The position numbers were made by a program, and so were the translations under genes. A stretch of 64,000 bases of DNA. It comes from Streptococcus sp. HMSC067H01 (GTDB lineage: Bacteria > Bacillota > Bacilli > Lactobacillales > Streptococcaceae). Shown in pieces: positions 53,946-62,368 of the stretch (its first letter is position 1; every line of letters begins with the position of its first letter). The stretch lies in assembly GCF_001814775.1 (NCBI RefSeq), contig NZ_KV817804.1, positions 1-64,000 of the forward strand, given 5' to 3'. The notes under the pieces are model-generated. The model was not told the origin of the DNA. It was given only the letters and a program-made list of their open reading frames with translations, and did not search any database.

Positions 53946-54962
53946 ATGGCTAGAACGGCGATAATAGGTACTTTAATAGTTTTTGCAATCTTTAATCTGC
54001 TACTTGGTCTGGGCTTTTATCTCTTTCTAAAAAAGAGGAAAGAGAATGGGCAGTCATTGTACGAAACGCCTGTAAACCAACAAACTCGAACTGAAAAGCT
54101 GGGTCTAGGTGAGATTTTGGTCTACCTGTCCCTGATTGCTATTGCAGGGATCTTTGCTTTTCAGACCTTAAATAGAGGTGGTGTGGGGAATTCTATTTTA
54201 GCTAAAATGATCCTCCTCCCAGCTATAATGGCTCTTTTCAATGCAAGAAAAAGGACTGGAAAGTCTTTACTTGCCCTCCTTATAACCTTTATGGTCTTTC
54301 TAGTAGGAGTCATGTTTAATCTCACGATTGGTTTGCCACCTCAAGCACCGATTTTGCAAATTAATGAAAGTAAAATTACGTTAGCAGAAACCAAAGCAAG
54401 TGATCTGATAGAAGCTGGATTTTATATCTATGTAAGACAGGGTGATGGTGGTAGCGACTACGAAGACCTCCTGACAGATGGCAATTTCCAAAAGTATTCA
54501 GGAGATAAATCAGTCACTATCGAAAAAGGCTTCAGACTTGATAGCAATGCTGTTCCCTACGCTCCCTATCTCTTTGCAAAAGATGGCATAGTTCTTGGGA
54601 GTATTTCCTTTTACGGGGCAGAAGATAAGGACGTGGTTCTAGAAGATTCTAAGGTTATTCAGGTCCGATTTAACAAGGAAAGCATTGAAGCAGCTAAGGA
54701 ACATTCTATAATTTTGAAATTGGATGAACTCGACTTGACTAGTCGACTGGATGTTCCACTTGTTCAAGAAACTTTCAAAAAGCATCTATGGTCAATCCCC
54801 CCATCACATACAAGTGATGTCACTCAATTGTGGTATGGATTACAGTGGTCAAGTAACAGTGACTCTCTATTTTGGAATGAGTATTATAGTCTTATCCGTC
54901 TAGATGAAAATTATTTGATGACTGATTTTGAACTAGCTGCCCAAGTAGCGCGTGATGAGTAA
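53946..54962 (+). CDS. Membrane protein, paralogue of the 48489 gene
   Basis: The 338-aa protein has an N-terminal helix (IIGTLIVFAIFNLLLGLGFY), three more around residues 55-135, and a beta-rich C-terminal domain starting LQINESKITLAETKASDLIE. That opening is similar to the 339-aa protein at 48489. Length and architecture are the same, sequence otherwise diverged. Confidence 0.65.
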   Translation: MARTAIIGTLIVFAIFNLLLGLGFYLFLKKRKENGQSLYETPVNQQTRTEKLGLGEILVYLSLIAIAGIFAFQTLNRGGVGNSILAKMILLPAIMALFNARKRTGKSLLALLITFMVFLVGVMFNLTIGLPPQAPILQINESKITLAETKASDLIEAGFYIYVRQGDGGSDYEDLLTDGNFQKYSGDKSVTIEKGFRLDSNAVPYAPYLFAKDGIVLGSISFYGAEDKDVVLEDSKVIQVRFNKESIEAAKEHSIILKLDELDLTSRLDVPLVQETFKKHLWSIPPSHTSDVTQLWYGLQWSSNSDSLFWNEYYSLIRLDENYLMTDFELAAQVARDE

Positions 54963-55125
54963 ATACGATTTTGAATAGTTGAATTTGCTTATGCCTATCT
55001 AAAGGAATTAATTTATTTAGTTCCTTTTCTTGTCTTTGATTTATATTTAAAACGATTTCTATTTATTGGTTGAATAAATTACACGAACTAAATATTAAAT
55101 TATTTAAAAAAAGTTCTAAAAATAC
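54963..55125. other. Non-coding stretch before the speA leader promoter
   Basis: AT-rich sequence with no convincing gene. AAAGGAATTAATTTATTTAG and TTCCTTTT near 55000-55028 could form a weak hairpin after the membrane-protein gene. Confidence 0.4.
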
Positions 55126-55154
55126 TTTACAAGTCTCTGAAAACATGATATAGT
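55126..55154 (+). promoter_or_regulatory. Promoter of the speA leader RNA
   Basis: TTTACA (55126-55131), 17 bases ending TGA, then TATAGT (55149-55154). Good spacing plus an extended -10 predict a start near 55161. Confidence 0.8.
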
Positions 55155-55160
55155 AATGAA

Positions 55161-55491
55161 GCTTAGAAAATGAGATGATGTTTTCTAGCAAATATAAACC
55201 CGAGTAAAAAATGCCTACGGACAGGCAGGGTTGAATGCCGAAGCGTGGTTGAAAAGCCACATTATTGATAGGGTTAAAAGCCTACTTTTATAAGTTGATG
55301 TTAGAACATTAGTTCTAATTCGTATACATTTGTTAGTGTGGTGAAAGCACACGTCATCTTGTGAAACGATCAATAAAGTACGTAATATTTGCTACTAGAG
55401 AGTTAGGAAACATCAGGAACAGACATACTCAAAAGAAACAAACATAAACACGTCAGTAGATTGTAGAGCAGGTGCCAACCTGCTCTTTTTT
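55161..55491 (+). ncRNA. Structured ~330-nt leader RNA or sRNA upstream of speA
   Basis: Between a good promoter and a strong terminator lie several compact hairpins: GCCT/AGGC at 55213-55226, GTGGTT/AGCCAC with a GAAA loop at 55245-55260, and GTGTG/CACAC at 55336-55352. No ORF or ribosome site stands out. The segment AATGCCGAAGCG at 55234 onward resembles part of the lysine-riboswitch core, but the other core elements are not found. It could be an attenuating leader or riboswitch for the polyamine operon, or an independent sRNA. Confidence 0.6.
55465..55491 (+). terminator. Intrinsic terminator between leader RNA and speA
   Basis: AGAGCAGGT (55465-55473) and ACCTGCTCT (55478-55486) form a perfect 9-bp stem with a GCCA loop, followed by six T. 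It ends about 70 bases before speA, the right place for attenuation. Confidence 0.88.
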
Positions 55492-55559
55492 CATAAGTAT
55501 CCTTGGCGCCTAAGTTTAATTAAGGCGGGAAAAATACAGTAAAGGAGTATGTCTTTATA

Positions 55560-57014
55560 ATGTTAAATCAGAACCAAGCTCCCATTTATGAGGGGTTAGT
55601 TAAGTTACGAAAAAAAAGGATTGTACCTTTTGATGTGCCAGGTCATAAGCGTGGCCGTGGGAATCCAGAATTAGTGGAACTTTTAGGTGAAAAATGCGTT
55701 GGTATTGATGTCAATTCTATGAAACCTTTGGATAATCTAGGACATCCTATTTCGATTATCAGAGATGCAGAAGAACTAGCAGCAGAAGCATTTGGTGCTG
55801 CTCATGCCTTTTTAATGATTGGCGGGACAACCTCATCCGTGCAAACCATGATTCTTTCCACCTGTAAAGCAGGGGATAAAATCATCCTACCACGAAATGT
55901 CCATAAGTCAGCCATCAATGCACTCGTTTTATGTGGGGCTATTCCCATCTATATCGAGATGAGTGTGGATCCCAAAATCGGTATTGCTTTGGGGCTTGAA
56001 AATGATCGTGTGGCACAAGCTATTAAGGACCATCCGGATGCCAAGGCTATCTTAATCAACAATCCTACCTACTATGGGATTTGTTCAGATCTTAAGGGGC
56101 TAACAGAGATGGCCCACGCTGCAGGAATGAAAGTCTTAGTAGACGAGGCACACGGTGCTCATCTCCACTTTACAGATAAACTTCCTCTATCTGCTATGGA
56201 TGCAGGAGCAGATATGTCAGCCGTATCCATGCATAAGTCTGGTGGTAGCTTGACTCAAAGTTCGCTTCTTTTAGTTGGCGATCAGATGAATCCTGAGTAC
56301 GTTCGTCAGATCATCAACCTTACTCAATCAACCTCAGCTTCCTATTTGTTAATGTCTAGTTTGGATATTTCACGCCGCAATCTGGCCCTTCGTGGTAAAG
56401 AGTCATTTGAGAAGGTCATTGAGCTATCTGAGTACGCACGTCGTGAAATCAATGCCATCGGTGGCTACTATGCCTACTCAAAAGAGTTAGTAGATAGCGT
56501 GACCGTTTGTGATTTTGATGTAACCAAGCTGTCAGTTTACACTCAGGGTATTGGCTTAACAGGTATCGAGGTTTATGACCTCCTACGAGACGAATACGAC
56601 ATTCAGATTGAGTTTGGTGATATTGGCAATATCTTGGCCTATATTTCGATTGGTGACCGCATCCAAGACATCGAGCGCTTAGTCGGTGCTTTGGCTGATA
56701 TCAAGAGACTCTATTCACGGGATGGGAAGGACTTGATAGCAGGAGAATATATTCAGCCCGAGTTGGTACTGTCTCCACAAGAAGCCTTCTATTCTGAGAG
56801 AAAAAGTTTGACCTTGGATGAATCTATTGGACAAGTCTGTGGGGAATTTGTCATGTGCTATCCTCCAGGAATCCCTATCTTGGCTCCTGGAGAACGTATT
56901 ACACGAGAAATTGTAGACTATATCCAATTTGCCAAGGAACGTGGTTGCTCCCTCCAAGGGACAGAAGATCCTGAGGTCAATCACATCAACGTCATTAAGA
57001 GAAAGGAGAACTAG
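55560..57014 (+). CDS. speA: Arginine/lysine decarboxylase (short, fold-type I PLP enzyme)
   Basis: The 484-aa protein starts with the Orn/Lys/Arg decarboxylase signature FDVPGHKRGRG, has a PLP-binding core (HAFLMIGGTTSSVQTMILST; VDEAHGAHLHF) and the Schiff-base lysine in SMHKSGGSLTQSS, then the C-terminal OKR_DC domain. It is the short form without the N-terminal wing domain. In this operon the downstream aguA and aguB process agmatine, so the likely reaction is arginine to agmatine; lysine decarboxylation is possible. AAAGGAG precedes the ATG. Confidence 0.92.
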   Translation: MLNQNQAPIYEGLVKLRKKRIVPFDVPGHKRGRGNPELVELLGEKCVGIDVNSMKPLDNLGHPISIIRDAEELAAEAFGAAHAFLMIGGTTSSVQTMILSTCKAGDKIILPRNVHKSAINALVLCGAIPIYIEMSVDPKIGIALGLENDRVAQAIKDHPDAKAILINNPTYYGICSDLKGLTEMAHAAGMKVLVDEAHGAHLHFTDKLPLSAMDAGADMSAVSMHKSGGSLTQSSLLLVGDQMNPEYVRQIINLTQSTSASYLLMSSLDISRRNLALRGKESFEKVIELSEYARREINAIGGYYAYSKELVDSVTVCDFDVTKLSVYTQGIGLTGIEVYDLLRDEYDIQIEFGDIGNILAYISIGDRIQDIERLVGALADIKRLYSRDGKDLIAGEYIQPELVLSPQEAFYSERKSLTLDESIGQVCGEFVMCYPPGIPILAPGERITREIVDYIQFAKERGCSLQGTEDPEVNHINVIKRKEN

Positions 57015-57875
57015 ATGGATTTATGGTTTTCTGAAGTTCATACTCCAGATGTCAAATTGTCCCTGAGAACAGCCAAGCAACTCTACGCTGGTAAAAGTGA
57101 ATGGCAGGATATCGAGGTTCTTGACACTCCAGCTTTTGGTAAAATACTGATTTTAAATGGGCATGTTTTATTCTCAGATGCGGATGATTTTGTCTACAAC
57201 GAAATGACCGTTCACGTCCCCATGGCTGTTCATCCCAATCCAAAGAAAGTCTTGGTTATTGGGGGTGGTGACGGTGGTGTTGCCCAAGTATTAACTCTTT
57301 ATCCTGAACTGGAGCAAATCGATATTGTGGAACCAGATGAGATGTTGGTTGAGGTCTGTCGTGAGTATTTCCCAGACTTTGCTGCAGGGCTAGATGATCC
57401 TCGTGTTACCATTTACTACCAAAATGGGCTACGCTTTTTGCGAAACTGTGAAGATGACTACGATATTATCATCAACGATGCGACAGACCCATTTGGACAT
57501 ACGGAAGGACTCTTTACCAAGGAATTTTACGGCAATAGTTATCGAGCTCTAAAGGAAGATGGTATCATGATCTACCAGCATGGGAGTCCCTTCTTTGACG
57601 AGGATGAGTCAGCTTGCCGAAGCATGCATCGCAAGGTCAATCAAGCCTTTCCAATCAGTCGGGTTTATCAGGCCCATATTCCAACCAGTCCAGCTGGCTA
57701 TTGGTTGTTTGGATTTGCTTCGAAAAAATACCACCCTGTCAAAGATTTTGACAAGGAAGGCTGGAAAAAACGCCAGCTTTTTACAGAATACTACACTGCA
57801 AACTTACACGTGGGAGCCTTTATGTTGCCCAAGTATGTTGAGGACATTTTAGAAGAAGAGGAAGGAAAAAAATGA
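57015..57875 (+). CDS. speE: Spermidine synthase (aminopropyltransferase)
   Basis: The 286-aa protein has the conserved VLVIGGGDGGVAQVLTLYPE nucleotide-binding motif, DIVEPDEMLVEVC, and DIIINDATDPFGHTEGLF with the catalytic aspartate. It transfers an aminopropyl group from decarboxylated SAM to putrescine. It starts directly after the speA stop codon and overlaps the next gene by 4 bases. No SAM decarboxylase (speD) is in this operon. Confidence 0.93.
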   Translation: MDLWFSEVHTPDVKLSLRTAKQLYAGKSEWQDIEVLDTPAFGKILILNGHVLFSDADDFVYNEMTVHVPMAVHPNPKKVLVIGGGDGGVAQVLTLYPELEQIDIVEPDEMLVEVCREYFPDFAAGLDDPRVTIYYQNGLRFLRNCEDDYDIIINDATDPFGHTEGLFTKEFYGNSYRALKEDGIMIYQHGSPFFDEDESACRSMHRKVNQAFPISRVYQAHIPTSPAGYWLFGFASKKYHPVKDFDKEGWKKRQLFTEYYTANLHVGAFMLPKYVEDILEEEEGKK

Positions 57876-59131
57876 GTCGTTTACTAGTTATTGGATGTGG
57901 GGGAGTTGCCCAAGTTGCTATTTCAAAGATTTGCCAAGATAGCGAAACTTTTAAAGAAATTATGATTGCTAGCCGTACTAAGTCAAAATGTGATGACTTG
58001 AAGGCTAAATTAGAAGGCAAAACAAATACTAATATTGAGACAGCTGCCCTTGACGCTGACAAGGTAGAAGAAGTGATTGCCCTGATTGAAAGCTACAAAC
58101 CAGAAGCTGTTTTGAACGTAGCTTTACCATATCAAGATTTAACAATTATGGATGCTTGTTTGGCAACAGGTGTTCACTATATCGATACAGCTAACTACGA
58201 AGCCGAGGATACAGAAGACCCTGAATGGCGTGCTATTTATGAGAAACGTTGTAAGGATCTTGGTTTTACAGCTTACTTTGACTACTCATGGCAGTGGGCT
58301 TATCAAGAGAAATTCAAAGAAGCAGGCTTGACTGCTCTTCTTGGTTCTGGTTTCGACCCAGGTGTGACCAGTGTCTTTTCAGCTTATGCCCTCAAACACT
58401 ATTTTGATGAAATCCACTATATCGACATTTTAGACTGTAATGGTGGTGACCACGGTTATCCATTTGCAACCAACTTTAACCCAGAAATCAATCTACGCGA
58501 GGTTTCTGCGCCAGGTTCTTACTGGGAAGATGGAAAATGGGTCGAAGTCGAAGCTATGTCTATCAAGCGTGAGTATGATTTCCCTCAAGTTGGACAAAAA
58601 GATATGTATCTCCTTCACCATGAAGAAATTGAATCATTGGCCAAGAATATTCCAGGTGTCAAACGCATTCGTTTCTTTATGACCTTTGGTCAATCTTACT
58701 TGACGCACATGAAATGTCTTGAAAATGTTGGACTCCTCCGTACAGATACTATTAACTTCAATGGACAAGAAATCGTTCCAATCCAATTCTTGAAAGCCTT
58801 GCTTCCAGATCCAGCCAGCCTTGGCCCACGTACTGTAGGTAAAACCAATATTGGATGTATCTTTACAGGTGTAAAAGATGGCGTTGAAAAGACCATCTAC
58901 ATCTACAATGTTTGCGACCATCAGGAATGTTACGCAGAAGTTGGTTCACAGGCCATTTCTTACACGACAGGCGTTCCAGCTATGATTGGGACAAAATTGG
59001 TTATGAACGGTACTTGGAAACAAGCTGGAGTGTATAACCTTGAAGAATTGGATCCAGATCCATTTATGGAAGCTTTGAATGAGTATGGTTTACCTTGGGT
59101 TGTGGTTGAAAATCCACAAATGGTGGACTAA
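57872..59131 (+). CDS. Carboxynorspermidine/carboxyspermidine synthase (saccharopine dehydrogenase family)
   Basis: This 419-aa enzyme has an N-terminal Rossmann motif LLVIGCGGVAQVAISK and the body LDADKVEEVIALIESYKPEA, ALLGSGFDPGVTSVFSAYAL and DCNGGDHGYPFATNFNPEI, typical of CASDH. It condenses putrescine (or diaminopropane) with aspartate semialdehyde and reduces the imine with NADPH, giving carboxyspermidine. It overlaps the nspC start by one base. Confidence 0.9.
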   Translation: MSRLLVIGCGGVAQVAISKICQDSETFKEIMIASRTKSKCDDLKAKLEGKTNTNIETAALDADKVEEVIALIESYKPEAVLNVALPYQDLTIMDACLATGVHYIDTANYEAEDTEDPEWRAIYEKRCKDLGFTAYFDYSWQWAYQEKFKEAGLTALLGSGFDPGVTSVFSAYALKHYFDEIHYIDILDCNGGDHGYPFATNFNPEINLREVSAPGSYWEDGKWVEVEAMSIKREYDFPQVGQKDMYLLHHEEIESLAKNIPGVKRIRFFMTFGQSYLTHMKCLENVGLLRTDTINFNGQEIVPIQFLKALLPDPASLGPRTVGKTNIGCIFTGVKDGVEKTIYIYNVCDHQECYAEVGSQAISYTTGVPAMIGTKLVMNGTWKQAGVYNLEELDPDPFMEALNEYGLPWVVVENPQMVD

Positions 59132-60258
59132 TGAAGCTAGAACAAGTACCAACACCAGCTTACGTCATTGACTTAGCAAAGTTAGAAGGCAACTGCCGCA
59201 TTTTACAATATGTACAAGAAGAGGCTGGTTGTAAGGTTTTGCTTGCCCAGAAGGCATATTCCCTCTACAAAACCTATCCCTTGATTAGCCAGTATCTATC
59301 TGGCACAACTGCAAGTGGTCTCTATGAAGCTAAGCTCGCTAGAGAAGAGTTCTCGGGAGAAGTCCATGTCTTTGCGCCAGCCTTTAAGGATGCAGACTTG
59401 GAGGAATTGCTGGAGATAACGGACCATATCGTCTTTAACTCAGAGAGACAGTTGCGTAAGCATGGGGCTCGTTGTCGGGAGGCTGGTGTCAGTGTTGGTT
59501 TGCGCCTCAACCCTCAATGTTCAACGCAAGGTGACCATGCGCTCTATGACCCTTGTGCACCTGGTTCTCGTTTTGGAGTCACTCTAGACAAGATTCCGAG
59601 TGATTTGCTAGATTTGGTGGATGGTCTTCATTTTCACACCCTTTGCGAGCAGGGAGCAGATGATTTACAGACAACTTTGAAAGCAGTAGAAGCGCAGTTT
59701 GGTTCGTACTTACATGAGGTCAAATGGCTCAATATGGGTGGTGGTCATCACATCACAAGAGAAGATTATGATGTGGATTTGCTGATTTCAGAACTAAAGC
59801 GTATCCGAGAAACTTACAATCTTGAAGTCTATATCGAGCCGGGTGAAGCCATTGCGCTCAATGCAGGTTATCTAGCAACCGAGGTATTAGATATTGTAGA
59901 AAACGATATGGAAATCTTGGTTTTAGATGCCTCTGCGACTTGCCATATGCCTGATGTACTCGAGATGCCTTATCGCCCACCATTAAGAGATGGTTTTGAA
60001 GCGCAAGAAAAACCTTATACTTATAGACTCTCTTCAAATACTTGCCTAACAGGGGATATCATTGGGGATTACAGCTTTGAAAAACCGATTGAAATCGGCG
60101 ATCGCCTCTATTTTGAAGACATGGCTATTTACTCCTTTGTTAAAAATAATACCTTTAACGGTATTGGACTTCCAAGCCTTTATCTAATGGATAAAGAGGG
60201 TGAGTGCAATCTAGTCAAAGCATTTGGCTATCAAGACTTTAAGGAGAGACTATCATGA
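59131..60258 (+). CDS. nspC: Carboxynorspermidine decarboxylase
   Basis: The 375-aa PLP enzyme has an alanine-racemase-like fold: [17 protein letters not shown] (PLP-lysine), [47 protein letters not shown] and the C-terminal [11 protein letters not shown]. It decarboxylates carboxyspermidine to spermidine. It is coupled to the preceding synthase and overlaps aguA by 4 bases. Confidence 0.92.
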   Translation: MKLEQVPTPAYVIDLAKLEGNCRILQYVQEEAGCKVLLAQKAYSLYKTYPLISQYLSGTTASGLYEAKLAREEFSGEVHVFAPAFKDADLEELLEITDHIVFNSERQLRKHGARCREAGVSVGLRLNPQCSTQGDHALYDPCAPGSRFGVTLDKIPSDLLDLVDGLHFHTLCEQGADDLQTTLKAVEAQFGSYLHEVKWLNMGGGHHITREDYDVDLLISELKRIRETYNLEVYIEPGEAIALNAGYLATEVLDIVENDMEILVLDASATCHMPDVLEMPYRPPLRDGFEAQEKPYTYRLSSNTCLTGDIIGDYSFEKPIEIGDRLYFEDMAIYSFVKNNTFNGIGLPSLYLMDKEGECNLVKAFGYQDFKERLS

Positions 60259-61340
60259 TGGACAGTCCCAAAAAATTAGGCTATCGTATGCCAGCAGAGT
60301 ATGAACCCCATCATGGGACTCTCATGATATGGCCGACTCGACCCGGATCTTGGCCTTTTCAAGGGTTGGCTGCTAAAGCAGCTTTTAGCCGGATTATCAA
60401 AACTATTGCCCAAGGGGAAACAGTCTACCTTTTGGTGGAGCAGAACTATCTATCTGAAGCGCAATCCTATCTTGGAGACCAGGTTGTTTATCTAGATATT
60501 CAGACAAATGATGCCTGGGCACGTGATACTGGTCCAACTATTCTCCTCAATGATCAAAGGGAAAAGTTGGCGGTAGATTGGTCTTTCAATGCCTGGGGTG
60601 GTGCTGTTGATGGTCTTTACCAAGACTATGAAGCAGATGACCAAGTAGCCAGTCGCTTTGCAGAAGTTATAGAGATACCTGTTTATAATGCCAAACCTTT
60701 TGTACTGGAAGGTGGAGCTATACACAGTGACGGTCAAGGAACGATCCTTGTTACAGAAAGTTGTTTGCTCAGTCCGGGTCGCAATCCTCACTTGACTAAA
60801 GAGCAAATTGAAGAGACCTTATTAGAGAGTCTTGGTGCTGAAAAAGTTATCTGGTTGCCTTACGGTATTTATCAAGACGAAACAAATGAACACGTCGATA
60901 ATGTTGCTGCCTTTGTTGGTCCTGCTGAGGTTGTTTTAGCTTGGACGGACGACCAAGACGATCCTCAGTATGCCATGTCTACGGCAGATCTAGCTCTTTT
61001 AGAGAAGGAAACCGATGCAAAAGGTCGGAGTTTCACTATTCATAAACTTCCAATCCCAGCTATTCATCAAGTAGTTACAGAGGAGGATTTGCCGGGCTAT
61101 ACTTATGAAGAAGGTGAAGAGGAGCGTTATGCAGGTGAAAGACTAGCAGCTTCCTATGTGAATTTTTATATCGCCAATAAATCTGTTTTGGTGCCACAAT
61201 TTCAGGATGTAAACGATCAAGTTGCCTTGGATATTCTGAGTCAGTGTTTCCCAGACCGTGAAGTTGTCGGAATTCCTGCAAGAGATATTCTATTAGGTGG
61301 TGGAAATATTCACTGTATTACCCAACAAATTCCAGAATAG
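60255..61340 (+). CDS. aguA: Agmatine deiminase
   Basis: This 361-aa protein of the PPADI family begins [20 protein letters not shown] and has [37 protein letters not shown] and a C-terminal [17 protein letters not shown] with the catalytic cysteine. It hydrolyses agmatine to N-carbamoylputrescine and ammonia. Two adjacent ATGs (60255, 60258) follow AAGGAGA; the first overlaps the nspC stop. Confidence 0.94.
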   Translation: MMDSPKKLGYRMPAEYEPHHGTLMIWPTRPGSWPFQGLAAKAAFSRIIKTIAQGETVYLLVEQNYLSEAQSYLGDQVVYLDIQTNDAWARDTGPTILLNDQREKLAVDWSFNAWGGAVDGLYQDYEADDQVASRFAEVIEIPVYNAKPFVLEGGAIHSDGQGTILVTESCLLSPGRNPHLTKEQIEETLLESLGAEKVIWLPYGIYQDETNEHVDNVAAFVGPAEVVLAWTDDQDDPQYAMSTADLALLEKETDAKGRSFTIHKLPIPAIHQVVTEEDLPGYTYEEGEEERYAGERLAASYVNFYIANKSVLVPQFQDVNDQVALDILSQCFPDREVVGIPARDILLGGGNIHCITQQIPE

Positions 61341-61349
61341 GAGAAAAAG

Positions 61350-62225
61350 ATGAGAAATGTAACGGTTGCAGCCATTCAGATGCAATGCGCTAAGGATGTG
61401 GAAACCAATATCCAAACAGCTGAACGTTTAGTCCGTCAAGCTGCTGAGCAAGGAGCCCAAATTATTCTCTTGCCAGAATTATTTGAACGTCCTTATTTCT
61501 GTCAGGAGCGTCAGTATGACTACTACCAGTATGCCCAGTCGGTATCAGAAAATACGGCTATTCAGCATTTTAAAGTGATTGCCAAGGAACTAAAGGTCGT
61601 TTTACCAATCAGTTTCTATGAAAAAGATGGTAATGTCTTATACAATTCTATTGCTGTCATTGATGCGGATGGAGAAGTGCTTGGCGTTTATCGGAAGACT
61701 CACATTCCTGATGACCATTATTATCAGGAGAAATTCTTCTTTACACCTGGAAATACCGGTTTCAAGGTCTGGGATACTCGCTATGCCAAGATTGGTATTG
61801 GCATCTGTTGGGATCAGTGGTTCCCTGAAACAGCCCGTTGTCTTGCGTTAAATGGTGCAGAATTACTCTTTTATCCAACAGCCATTGGTTCAGAGCCTAT
61901 TTTGGATACAGATAGTTGTGGTCATTGGCAACGTACCATGCAAGGACACGCAGCAGCAAATATTGTCCCAGTTATTGCGGCTAATCGTTATGGTTTAGAA
62001 GAAGTCACTCCTTGTGAAGAAAATGGGGGACAAAGTTCCAGTCTAAACTTCTACGGTTCATCCTTTATGACCGATGAAACAGGAGCTATTTTAAGTCAAG
62101 CCGAACGACAAGATGAAGCAATCCTCTTAGTCACTTATGACCTTGACAAGGGAGCAAATGAGCGCCTGAACTGGGGTCTCTTTAGAGACAGAAGACCAGA
62201 CATGTATAAAGATATTGTCAGATGA
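61350..62225 (+). CDS. aguB: N-carbamoylputrescine amidase
   Basis: The 291-aa nitrilase-family enzyme has the Glu-Lys-Cys triad in IILLPELFERPYF, YRKTHIPDDHYYQEK and GIGICWDQWFPE. It releases putrescine, CO2 and ammonia from N-carbamoylputrescine, completing the arginine-to-putrescine route. GGAGAAAAAG precedes the ATG. It is the last gene of the operon and ends at a terminator. Confidence 0.95.
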   Translation: MRNVTVAAIQMQCAKDVETNIQTAERLVRQAAEQGAQIILLPELFERPYFCQERQYDYYQYAQSVSENTAIQHFKVIAKELKVVLPISFYEKDGNVLYNSIAVIDADGEVLGVYRKTHIPDDHYYQEKFFFTPGNTGFKVWDTRYAKIGIGICWDQWFPETARCLALNGAELLFYPTAIGSEPILDTDSCGHWQRTMQGHAAANIVPVIAANRYGLEEVTPCEENGGQSSSLNFYGSSFMTDETGAILSQAERQDEAILLVTYDLDKGANERLNWGLFRDRRPDMYKDIVR

Positions 62226-62250
62226 AAAAAGCCTATTGTAGGCTTTTTTC
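62225..62250 (+). terminator. Terminator of the polyamine operon
   Basis: AAAAAAGCCTA and TAGGCTTTTTT form a symmetric hairpin ending in a T run. It overlaps the aguB stop region and should work in both directions. Confidence 0.85.
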
Positions 62251-62271
62251 TGTAGATACTATAATAATTTT

Positions 62272-62300
62272 TTGATAATGTCCTAGGATTCTGATAAAAT
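62272..62300 (+). promoter_or_regulatory. Promoter of hsdM
   Basis: TTGATA (62272-62277), 17 bases ending TGA, then TAAAAT (62295-62300), giving an extended -10 promoter about 70 bases before hsdM. Confidence 0.78.
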
Positions 62301-62368
62301 GGAGTATAAGAAGTTTTAAAATTTTAAATGACAGTTTTTTAAAATTGAAACATTTTGAGAGGTAAAAT

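Noticed and set aside
37829-54962. Read as a type VII (LXG) toxin locus
   Set aside because: No LXG, WXG100 or EssC-type gene is visible. Only immunity-like and unrelated genes are present.
55161-55491. tmRNA, RNase P RNA or T-box leader
   Set aside because: The length would fit, but the tRNA-like ends, RNase P core and the T-box antiterminator sequence are not present.
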